Position numbers and translations under genes: made by a program. This document shows positions 50,307 to 57,869 of a DNA stretch of 64,000 nucleotides, one piece after another (the first letter of the stretch is position 1; every line of letters begins with the position of its first letter). A model generated the notes under the pieces. The model saw only the letters and a list, made by a program, of their open reading frames with translations, made no database searches and was not told the DNA's origin. Origin of the DNA: Limiplasma sp031549415 (GTDB lineage: Bacteria; Bacillota; Clostridia; Christensenellales; Aristaeellaceae); assembly GCA_031549415.1 (NCBI GenBank), contig JAVBPU010000022.1:1-64000 (forward strand). Direction: 5' to 3'.

Positions 50307-51452
50307 ATGAAAAAGGTTCTACCCCTATTGTTGGCCGCCTGCATGCTCCTGGCCGCAGTACCCGCGTGGGCAGAGGTGGCCGAGACGGTCGCTTCCGCTG
50401 CGGAGTTTACCCATGACCAATTGCTGGAAAAGGCCATGGCCGAAGAAGGCGCCTTTGTGGTATACGGCAACACCAGCCGCATCACCACGGCGCTGGAGGA
50501 GTTCTGCGCCCTGTATGGCCTTACCGGCGAGGGCAACAACCTGAAGGACGCCGAGATTTACACCAAGCTGGAAAGCGAAGTGCAGGGCGGCGGCAAGGGC
50601 GCCGACATGGTGATGATCCAGGACGGCGCGGCCCTGACGTATGCGGTGGAAGACGGCATTTTGGTCAACTACGTGCCCGCCTCCGTGAAGGCGCTGGTCA
50701 GCGAAAATGATCAGTCTCCCCTGGTGCAGCAGTACATCAACAAGCTGTTCATTTATAACAACAAGGGAGACAAGGTGCCCGCCATCAAGAACGTGTGGGA
50801 GCTGACCGACCCCGCCCTCAAGGGCAACATCGTGTTCAAGACCCCCGAGTCCGAGCAGGTGAACATGAACTTCCTGGTGATGCTGACCAACGAGGAATGG
50901 TCCGCCAAGCTGGCCGAGGCCTACAAAGCCTGGAAGGGCGCGGACATCGACCTGGGCGAGTACAAGAACGCGGGCTTCAAATGGATCGCCGAGTTCCTTA
51001 GCAACTGCACCTTCGGCTCCTCCGACACGGACATCGCCGAGGAATTAAGCCAGGAGACCGCCCAGGGCAAGATCGGCCTGTTTGTGCTCAGCAAGCTGCG
51101 CTCCTCCTCCGTGCTGACGGACAACCTGACCGTGGGCCAGTATGACGCCACGAAAAACAGCTACGTGCTGGAGCCCTTCTCCGGCTTCATGTATCCCATG
51201 TACGCGCTGGTCTCCGCCGGCGCGGCCCGGCCCTATACCGCCATGCTGTTCATCGAATACCTGATGGGCGCGGACGGCTTTGCGCCCTGGGGCAAGAGCA
51301 TTGGCGCGTACTCCACCAACTCCACCATCGCCCCCATCGAGGACGATCTGGGCATTGACGTGTGGAAGCAGACTTTGGTGATGGAAGACCCCACCTACAT
51401 CCTGGACAATTATGAAGAAGTGTCCACCTTTGTGGTGAAGTATCTGCAATAA
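50307..51452 (+). CDS. ABC importer substrate-binding protein (Fbp/Afu type)
   Basis: Extracytoplasmic receptor of the following importer. The 381-residue protein has a signal peptide (MKKVLPLLLAACMLLAAVP, cleavage near AWA-E). The fold pattern VVYGNTSRITTALEEFCALYG, GADMVMIQDG, NVWELTDPALKGNIVFKTPE and the final region MYALVSAGAARPYTAMLFIEYL is that of iron/thiamine/phosphonate/sugar-phosphate receptors. The Tyr pair used for iron binding is not obvious, and the enzymes downstream argue for an organic ligand. AAGGAGG precedes the ATG. A hairpin separates it from the permease. Confidence 0.8.
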   Translation: MKKVLPLLLAACMLLAAVPAWAEVAETVASAAEFTHDQLLEKAMAEEGAFVVYGNTSRITTALEEFCALYGLTGEGNNLKDAEIYTKLESEVQGGGKGADMVMIQDGAALTYAVEDGILVNYVPASVKALVSENDQSPLVQQYINKLFIYNNKGDKVPAIKNVWELTDPALKGNIVFKTPESEQVNMNFLVMLTNEEWSAKLAEAYKAWKGADIDLGEYKNAGFKWIAEFLSNCTFGSSDTDIAEELSQETAQGKIGLFVLSKLRSSSVLTDNLTVGQYDATKNSYVLEPFSGFMYPMYALVSAGAARPYTAMLFIEYLMGADGFAPWGKSIGAYSTNSTIAPIEDDLGIDVWKQTLVMEDPTYILDNYEEVSTFVVKYLQ

Positions 51453-51483
51453 GCGGTTGCCACCCATACGGATGAAAGGGAAA

Positions 51484-51518
51484 GCCGGGCGGGAGGGATA
51501 CACCCCCTTCCGCCCGGC
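51484..51518 (+). other. Hairpin between receptor and permease genes
   Basis: GCCGGGCGG/CCGCCCGGC (51484-51492, 51510-51518) with extra pairing inside and no T-run. It probably protects the receptor message or slows readthrough. Confidence 0.65.
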
Positions 51519-51548
51519 GGTTCCAGAAACAGGAGGGCAAGGAACATC

Positions 51549-53399
51549 ATGGAGCGCACACGCAAAGCGCAGGTAAGGCGGCTGATGGGAGGCGCCCGGG
51601 CCTACCTGTCCAAACCGGCCCATGTGATATTACTCTTATTTTTTGTGATCCTTTGTTTTTTGACGTTGTATCCGCTGCTTTCGATGCTGATGGAGACGGT
51701 GACTGTGCATTCTGGCCGGGAGGCCAGCGCGGTGCGCTCCCTGGGCCTGAAAAAGAATGACATGACCTGGTACCACTTCTCCCGGCTGCTGTTTACCTTA
51801 GACGATGGCGGCGCGGGGGGCATTCGCCTGTCCAATAGCTGGATTCAGTTTTATGAGCCGCTTTTCAACACCCTGGCGGTGTCGCTGATGGCCTCCACCA
51901 TCGCCATCCTCTTTGGGGGCACCGTGGCGTTTTTGATCGCCCGTACCAACATCCAATACAAGAAATTCGTATCCACCGTATTTGTCTTTCCCTACATCAT
52001 GCCCTCCTGGACCCTGGCCCTGTTTTGGCAAACCTTTTTTAAGAATGTGAATATTGGCACCGGCACCTCCAACGGCATCATGGCGGCGGTGTTCGGCCTG
52101 TACGTGCCGGAGTGGTTCGTATACGGCTTCTTCCCCATCAGCCTGGTGCTGGGCTTGCACTACGCGCCCTTTGCCTACATCCTCATCGGCGGGATTTTGC
52201 GCAACATGGACGCCAATTTGGAAGAGGCCGCCACCATTTTGAAAACCCCCCGCTGGCGGATCATTGGGCGCATCACCATGCCCATTGTGCTGCCCGCGGT
52301 GCTGTCCACCTTTTTGCTGGTGTTTGCCAGCAGCATGAGCGCCTATGCGGTGCCCGTTTTCCTGGGCTCCCCGGTGCGCTACTATGTGCTGTCCACCAAA
52401 ATGAAGGCCCTGATGGACACCTATAGCGGCCAAGCCTACATCATCGCCGCGGTGATGATCCTGTTCGGGGTGGCCATTCTGGCGCTGAACCAGCGGGTGA
52501 CCAACTCCCGCAAGCAGTTCACCACGGTGACGGGCAAGTCCTCGCAAATCTCCAAGATCAACCTCCGCAAGGCCAACCGGCCCATCGCCCTGTTCCTGGT
52601 GGTGGTGCTGGTGCTGGTGGCGGTGCTGCCGCTGGTCACCTTCGCGCTGGAATCGGTGATCATCAAGGCGGGGGATTATTCCCTGGCCAATATGACCCTG
52701 GATTTCTGGATCGGCCGGGATTTGCAGTACCTGGACCAGGGGGACAGCAACGGCATTCTGCTGTCCCAGAAGGTCTGGAAGGCGCTGGGGTATAGCCTGC
52801 TGCTGGCGGCTTCCTGCTCCGTCGTGGCGGGCACCAGCGGCATTTTAGTGGGCTACGGCATCGCCAAAAAGCGGGGCAGCAAGCTGGCCACCTGGGTGAA
52901 CAGCCTGTCCTTTTTCCCGTACCTGATGCCCTCCCTGGCCTTTGGCGCCATCTACCTGTCCATGGCAGCCCGCATCCAGTGGCTGCATGGGTTTGCGCTG
53001 CTGGCCCTGGTGGGCTCGGTCAAATACCTGCCCTTTGCCTCCCGCTCCGGGGTCAACGCCATGCTGCAGCTTTCCGGGGAGATTGAGGAGGCGGCCATCA
53101 TCACCGGGGTGCCCTGGTGGAAGCGGATGACCCGGGTGATTTTCCCCATCCAAAAGGCCAGCTTTTTGTCCGGCTATTTGCTGCCCATGGTCTCCTGCAT
53201 GCGGGAATTGTCACTGTTTGTGCTGCTGGTCCCCACCAGCAACACCATTCTGACCACCATGCTGATGCAATACTCTGAAAAGGGCTGGGCCCAGTTTGGC
53301 AATGCCATCAACCTGCTGATCACGCTGGTGGTGCTGCTGGTGAATTTTACGGTCAACAAACTGACGGGAGCGTCCATCGACAAGGGAGTGGGTGGCTGA
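51549..53399 (+). CDS. ABC importer permease, fused two-domain form (FbpB/AfuB like)
   Basis: A 616-residue membrane protein with about 12 segments made of two permease halves. Each half has an EAA-type loop that docks on the ATPase: EEAATILKTPRWRIIGRITM near residue 226 and EEAAIITGVPWWKRMTRVIF near residue 515. Fused permeases of this kind occur in iron, thiamine and sugar-phosphate (AfuB) importers. AGGAGGG precedes the ATG. It is followed directly by the ATPase gene. Confidence 0.88.
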   Translation: MERTRKAQVRRLMGGARAYLSKPAHVILLLFFVILCFLTLYPLLSMLMETVTVHSGREASAVRSLGLKKNDMTWYHFSRLLFTLDDGGAGGIRLSNSWIQFYEPLFNTLAVSLMASTIAILFGGTVAFLIARTNIQYKKFVSTVFVFPYIMPSWTLALFWQTFFKNVNIGTGTSNGIMAAVFGLYVPEWFVYGFFPISLVLGLHYAPFAYILIGGILRNMDANLEEAATILKTPRWRIIGRITMPIVLPAVLSTFLLVFASSMSAYAVPVFLGSPVRYYVLSTKMKALMDTYSGQAYIIAAVMILFGVAILALNQRVTNSRKQFTTVTGKSSQISKINLRKANRPIALFLVVVLVLVAVLPLVTFALESVIIKAGDYSLANMTLDFWIGRDLQYLDQGDSNGILLSQKVWKALGYSLLLAASCSVVAGTSGILVGYGIAKKRGSKLATWVNSLSFFPYLMPSLAFGAIYLSMAARIQWLHGFALLALVGSVKYLPFASRSGVNAMLQLSGEIEEAAIITGVPWWKRMTRVIFPIQKASFLSGYLLPMVSCMRELSLFVLLVPTSNTILTTMLMQYSEKGWAQFGNAINLLITLVVLLVNFTVNKLTGASIDKGVGG

Positions 53400-53400
53400 T

Positions 53401-54510
53401 ATGCCGGAGATTGTATTACAGAACGTAACCAAGCGCTTTGGGAAATTTGTGGCGGTGGACCGGCTGGATTTGCGCATTGACAGCAACGCCTTTATTACGC
53501 TGCTGGGCCCCTCCGGCTGCGGCAAAACCACCACGCTGCGGATGATCGCCGGGCTGGAAACCCCCACGGAGGGCTTCATCAGCATTGACGGCAAGCCGGT
53601 CTTTGACGCGGAAACCGGGTTAAACCTGCCTCCCAACAAGCGGGACGTGGGCTTCCTGTTCCAAAACTACGCCCTTTGGCCCCATATGACGGTGCGGCAG
53701 AACATTGCCTTCGGCCTGGAAAACATGAAATGGGACAAAAAGCGCATTGACGGCCGGGTGCAGGAATTGCTGCAAATGCTGCGGATTGAGCCCTTTGAAA
53801 AGCGCTATCCCAGCGAGTTGTCCGGCGGGCAGCAGCAGCGGGTGGCCATTGCCCGGACCTTGGCCCCCGGCCCCCGGGTGCTGTTTATGGATGAGCCGCT
53901 GTCCAACCTGGATGCCAAGCTGCGCATGGAAATGCGCACGGAATTAAAGCGCCTGCATAAAGACACGGATTCCACCTTTGTGTATGTGACCCATGACCAG
54001 TTGGAGGCCATGACCCTGTCCACCCGGGTGTGCATCATGCATACCGGGGTGCTGCAGCAGTACGCGCCGCCCCTTATGATGTACAACCAGCCCGCCAATT
54101 TGTTTGTGGCGGATTTTATGGGCAACCCGGCCATGAACTTTCTGGAAGGGACCGCAGAGGTCACGGGAAGCATGGCCAAGGGGTCCTTTGGCGGGCTGCC
54201 CTGCGTGTTTGAGGCGGAGGCGCCCATTTTCCTGGAAGGCCGGGAGGCGGTGCTGGGCGTGCGGCCAGAGCATATTGAAATCCGTGAGAATGGCTCCCTG
54301 GAAGCGCGGGTGTATTCCACCTTGCCCGCCGGGATGGAAACCACCGTGAAGCTGGACGTGCAGGGCACGCTGCTGACGGCGGTGGTGTTTGGGGACGTGG
54401 ACTTTCCGGCGGACAGCCGGGTGCGCTTTGGCTTTTCCAAGCAGGCATTGCTGTTTGACAAAGCCACGGGGAACAAGGTGGCCTCCGGCCGGTTGCGGGT
54501 GGAGGGCTGA
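53401..54510 (+). CDS. ABC importer ATPase (FbpC/AfuC/PotA type)
   Basis: Drives the importer. The 369-residue protein has GPSGCGKTTTLRMIAG near residue 37, the signature LSGGQQQRVAIAR, LFMDEPLSNLD, the switch His in VYVTHDQLEA and a C-terminal TOBE domain (LGVRPEHIEIRENG). ATG 53401 is used; a GTG nine bases upstream is possible. It overlaps the context of the permease end by two bases and leads into the oxidoreductase genes. Confidence 0.92.
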   Translation: MPEIVLQNVTKRFGKFVAVDRLDLRIDSNAFITLLGPSGCGKTTTLRMIAGLETPTEGFISIDGKPVFDAETGLNLPPNKRDVGFLFQNYALWPHMTVRQNIAFGLENMKWDKKRIDGRVQELLQMLRIEPFEKRYPSELSGGQQQRVAIARTLAPGPRVLFMDEPLSNLDAKLRMEMRTELKRLHKDTDSTFVYVTHDQLEAMTLSTRVCIMHTGVLQQYAPPLMMYNQPANLFVADFMGNPAMNFLEGTAEVTGSMAKGSFGGLPCVFEAEAPIFLEGREAVLGVRPEHIEIRENGSLEARVYSTLPAGMETTVKLDVQGTLLTAVVFGDVDFPADSRVRFGFSKQALLFDKATGNKVASGRLRVEG

Positions 54511-54515
54511 CGACC

Positions 54516-56243
54516 TTGAGAAGCGGCAATGGGAAGATGGAGCGGAGGCTCCGGGCGGCCCTGGGGAGCACTATAACCGTACAGGACCGGGGCCATTTCT
54601 TTGAGCTGACCGGCCAGGCGGACAGCTGGGCCCAGGCGGTGGAAGCGGGCCGGATCGCGGCAAAATACAGAAAAGGCAAGAATATCGTGAGCCGGGTCAC
54701 GGTGCCGGGGCTGGCTGTGCCGCCCATGGAGAAGCCCAGCCTGCGGGACAGCGCCCTGGAAGGCGCGGCCCCGGACGTGCTGGTGGTGGGCGGCGGCATC
54801 ACGGGCTGCGCCATCGCCAGGGAGTTGACCCGGCACAAGCTGCGGGTGCTGCTGGTGGAAAAGGAGCAGGACCTGGCCCTTCATGCCTCTTCCCGGAACG
54901 ATGGCATGGTGCACCCCGGTATCGACCTGAAAAAAGGCACGGCCAAATACCGCTTCAACAAAGAGGGGAACCCCATGTTTGACCAGCTCTGCGCGGACTT
55001 GGGGGTACCCTTTTGGCGTTGTGGGCAAACGGTGTGCTTCACCAAGCGTGGGCGGATGCCGTTGCTGATGCTAGCCCGGCTGTACTGGCGCTTTTTGGGC
55101 ATTCCCGGCGTGAGGGTGCTGGGCAAAAAGGCCCTCCGGAGGAGGGAGCCCACGGTGAGCGGCAAGGTCCGCTGCGCGGTGCTCTTCCCGAATGCGGGCA
55201 TTGTGTGCCCCTACAGCCTCACCATCGCCCTGGGGGAAAATGCCGTGGAAAACGGGGCCCAGGTGAGCCTTCAGACCGCCGCCCTTGGCATGGAAGTGGA
55301 GAATGGGCGGATTGTGCGCGTACAGACCAACCGGGGCACGGTGTACCCCCGCCTGGTGGTGAACGCCGCCGGGGTCTTTGCGGACGAGGTGGCGGCCATG
55401 GCAGGGGACCAGTTCTATTCCATCCATCCCCGGCGGGGCACCAATTCCATTTTGGACAAGAAATACAGCCAGGAACTTTGCCGCACCGTCATGGCCGCTG
55501 TGGACACCAAAAGCAACAAGGCCCAGCACACCAAGGGCGGCGGTATCGTCCGCACGGTGGAGGGCAATACCCTGGTGGGGCCGGACGCGGTGGAAACCTT
55601 TGAGCGGGAGAACTTTGCCACCCAACGGGAGAGCATCCAGGCTACCTTTGCAAAGCAACAGCAGGCGGCCCCGGCGCTGTCTCCCCGGCAGATCATCACG
55701 TATTTTACCGGGGTGCGCGCCTCCACCTATACGGAGGATTTTGTGGTGCAAATGGGCGTCAAGACCAAAAACCTGGTCCATGCGGCGGGCATCCAAAGCC
55801 CGGGCCTTACGGCAGCCCCGGCCATTGGGGTGGAGGTGGCCCGGCTGGCGGTGGAGCAGTTAAGCAAGGAAAAGCCTGTGGAACCCAACCCCGGCTTTTC
55901 CCCCCTGCGCAAGCCCATCGTAAAGGCGGCGGAGCTGCCCAACCCGGAGCGGGAAGCCCTCATCCGGCAGGACCCGGACTACGGGGTCATCCTGTGCCGC
56001 TGCGAAGAGGTGAGCCTGGGGGAGATGAAAGCGGCGCTGCACCGGCCCATTCCCTGCCATACGGTGGATGGGGTGAAGCGCCGGGTGCGGGCGGGCATGG
56101 GCCGGTGTCAGGGCGGCTTTTGCGGCCCGCTGGTGGCGGTGCTGATCGCCCGGGAGCTGGGAATGCCCCTGGAAGCGGTGCAAAAAAACGGGGAGGGCAG
56201 CCCTGTGGTCCTGGGCCCGGTGAAGGGCGGCGGGGGCTTATGA
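54516..56243 (+). CDS. GlpA-like FAD-dependent dehydrogenase with BON-like N-terminus and BFD-type [2Fe-2S] C-terminus
   Basis: A 575-residue flavoprotein. Residues 8-65 look like a BON-type domain, an unusual addition. Then comes a DAO/GlpA-type FAD domain (VVGGGITGCAIARELTRHKL, SSRNDGMVHPGI, VNAAGVFADEVA, HAAGIQSPGLTAAPA). The C-terminus has a BFD-like Fe-S domain with CRCEEV and GMGRCQGGFCG. Glycerol-3-phosphate dehydrogenases of anaerobes share the last two parts. The substrate is probably a polyol phosphate, inferred from family and context. Start is TTG 54516 (GGAGGG upstream) or ATG 54537. Its stop overlaps the next gene. Confidence 0.85.
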   Translation: MRSGNGKMERRLRAALGSTITVQDRGHFFELTGQADSWAQAVEAGRIAAKYRKGKNIVSRVTVPGLAVPPMEKPSLRDSALEGAAPDVLVVGGGITGCAIARELTRHKLRVLLVEKEQDLALHASSRNDGMVHPGIDLKKGTAKYRFNKEGNPMFDQLCADLGVPFWRCGQTVCFTKRGRMPLLMLARLYWRFLGIPGVRVLGKKALRRREPTVSGKVRCAVLFPNAGIVCPYSLTIALGENAVENGAQVSLQTAALGMEVENGRIVRVQTNRGTVYPRLVVNAAGVFADEVAAMAGDQFYSIHPRRGTNSILDKKYSQELCRTVMAAVDTKSNKAQHTKGGGIVRTVEGNTLVGPDAVETFERENFATQRESIQATFAKQQQAAPALSPRQIITYFTGVRASTYTEDFVVQMGVKTKNLVHAAGIQSPGLTAAPAIGVEVARLAVEQLSKEKPVEPNPGFSPLRKPIVKAAELPNPEREALIRQDPDYGVILCRCEEVSLGEMKAALHRPIPCHTVDGVKRRVRAGMGRCQGGFCGPLVAVLIARELGMPLEAVQKNGEGSPVVLGPVKGGGGL

Positions 56244-57499
56244 GAGAGCAAGTCTGCGATGTGGTGGTCATCGGCGGCGGCCCGGCGGGCATGGCGGCGG
56301 CCCTGGCGGCCCGGCAGCAGGGCGCGAAGGTGCTGCTCATTGAGCGGGAAGCGCGGCTGGGCGGCATTTTGAAGCAGTGCATCCATGACGGCTTTGGGCT
56401 CATCCGCTTTGGGGAGAAGCTCAGCGGGCCGGAATACGCCTACCGCTATGAAAAGGAGCTGCGGCAAAGCGGCGCGGAGATCGCCCTTTTGAGCTTCGTG
56501 ACGGAGCTGAAAAAGGAGCCAAGCGGGTTCCAGCTGCAAACCGTCAGCCGGGAAGGCATCACCCAGGTGCAGGCGGGCAGCGTGGTGCTGGCTACCGGCT
56601 GCCGGGAGCGGACGGCCCGGCAGATCGGTATCCATGGCGCTCGTCCCGCCGGGGTGCTGACGGCGGGCAGCGCCCAGTATTACACCAATGTGCTGGGGCA
56701 AATGCCCGGCCAGCGGGTGGTGGTGCTGGGCTCCGGGGACATTGGGCTGATCATGGCCCGGCGGCTGACCCTGGAAGGGGGGCAAGTGCTGGGGGTGTAC
56801 GAGGCCAAGCCAAGCCCCAGCGGCTTAAACCGCAACCTTGCCCAATGCCTGCACGATTTTGACATCCCCCTGCATGTCAGCAAAACCGTGACCCGGGTCT
56901 TTGGTAGGCAGCGGCTGGAAGCCGTGGAAATCGCGGCGGTGGATGAACAGATGCGGCCCATTCCCGGCACGGAGGAACGGCTGCCCTGCGACTGCCTGAT
57001 CCTCTCCGTGGGCCTGATCCCGGAGAACGAGCTGGCGGAGAAGCTGGGCATCGCCTTGCATCCGGCCACGGGCGGCCCTTTTTGCGACCACATCTATGGG
57101 ACGTTGCTGGACGGCGTGTTTTGCTGCGGCAATGCCCTGCATGTAAGCGACCTGGTGGACTATGTGTCGGAAGGCGCGGCGGTGGCGGGGCGAAGCGCCG
57201 CCGAATATGAGGGAAAAGAGCGCAGGCTGGTGCCGGTGAACGCTTCCCCGGACTTTTTGTACCTGGCCCCCCAGGCGGTGGATATGAAGCGGCTGGACCA
57301 GGAGCCGGTGCTGTATTTCCGCGCCAAGGAGGAGCGGGGCAAAACCCTGGTGCGGGTGCTGGCGGACGGGCGGGAGCTGCTGCAAAAAAAATATGGCAGC
57401 CTGCGCCCGCCGGAGATGGAGCGGCTGGCGCTGCCGGTGGGGGCCTTGCGGGAGAAGCCCTGCCAGGAGATTCGCTTTGAAATGGAGGACTGCCCATGA
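56240..57499 (+). CDS. NAD(P)/FAD-dependent oxidoreductase (GlpB-position partner)
   Basis: A 419-residue pyridine-nucleotide-disulfide-type flavoprotein. It has VVIGGGPAGMAAALAARQQG at residue 8, the second nucleotide site VVVLGSGDIGLIMARRL near residue 158, and GVFCCGNALHVSDLVDYVSEG near residue 295. In Clostridia this protein travels with the GlpA-like and DUF1667 proteins and passes electrons between the FAD dehydrogenase and NAD or another carrier. Both its start and stop overlap neighbours (ATGA), so the three are translated together. Confidence 0.88.
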   Translation: MREQVCDVVVIGGGPAGMAAALAARQQGAKVLLIEREARLGGILKQCIHDGFGLIRFGEKLSGPEYAYRYEKELRQSGAEIALLSFVTELKKEPSGFQLQTVSREGITQVQAGSVVLATGCRERTARQIGIHGARPAGVLTAGSAQYYTNVLGQMPGQRVVVLGSGDIGLIMARRLTLEGGQVLGVYEAKPSPSGLNRNLAQCLHDFDIPLHVSKTVTRVFGRQRLEAVEIAAVDEQMRPIPGTEERLPCDCLILSVGLIPENELAEKLGIALHPATGGPFCDHIYGTLLDGVFCCGNALHVSDLVDYVSEGAAVAGRSAAEYEGKERRLVPVNASPDFLYLAPQAVDMKRLDQEPVLYFRAKEERGKTLVRVLADGRELLQKKYGSLRPPEMERLALPVGALREKPCQEIRFEMEDCP

Positions 57500-57867
57500 C
57501 AAAGGAGCTGCTTTGCATCGTCTGCCCCACGGGCTGCCATTTGCAGGCGGAGCGGGTGGGGGACGATATTCAGGTGACGGGCCAGGGCTGTAAGCGGGGC
57601 GTGGCCTTTGCCAAGGCGGAGATGACCCACCCCATGCGCTCCCTCACCACCACGGTGCGCACGGCCTTTGCGGGGGTTCCGGCCTTGCCGGTGCGCACGG
57701 AGGGGGAAATTCCCAAGGAGAAAATACCAGAGGCGCTGTTGGCCCTGTCCCGGCTGGTGGTGCGGGAAAGGCTGGGCTGCGGGGCCGTGGTGCTGCCGGA
57801 TGTGGCAGGCAGCGGCTACGCCGTGATCATCACCAGCAACCAACTGATGGAAACAGAGGAGGCATAA
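57496..57867 (+). CDS. DUF1667 family Fe-S protein
   Basis: A 123-residue small protein with CIVCPTGCHL near the N-terminus and GQGCKRGVAFAKAE about 25 residues later, four cysteines that fit an Fe-S site. The family forms the third part of glycerol-3-phosphate-dehydrogenase-like modules in anaerobes. The ATG overlaps the previous stop (ATGA). Confidence 0.88.
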   Translation: MTKELLCIVCPTGCHLQAERVGDDIQVTGQGCKRGVAFAKAEMTHPMRSLTTTVRTAFAGVPALPVRTEGEIPKEKIPEALLALSRLVVRERLGCGAVVLPDVAGSGYAVIITSNQLMETEEA

Positions 57868-57869
57868 CC

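Noticed and set aside
49886..50539. 217-codon minus-strand frame across the chvE upstream region
   Set aside because: No ribosome binding site or family motif; it runs through promoters and operators and into the opposing receptor gene.
50307..54510. Ferric iron importer (Fbp) as the function of the ABC system
   Set aside because: Family names suggest iron, but operon partners are sugar-phosphate and polyol-type enzymes and no iron-site tyrosine pair is evident; kept only as an alternative.
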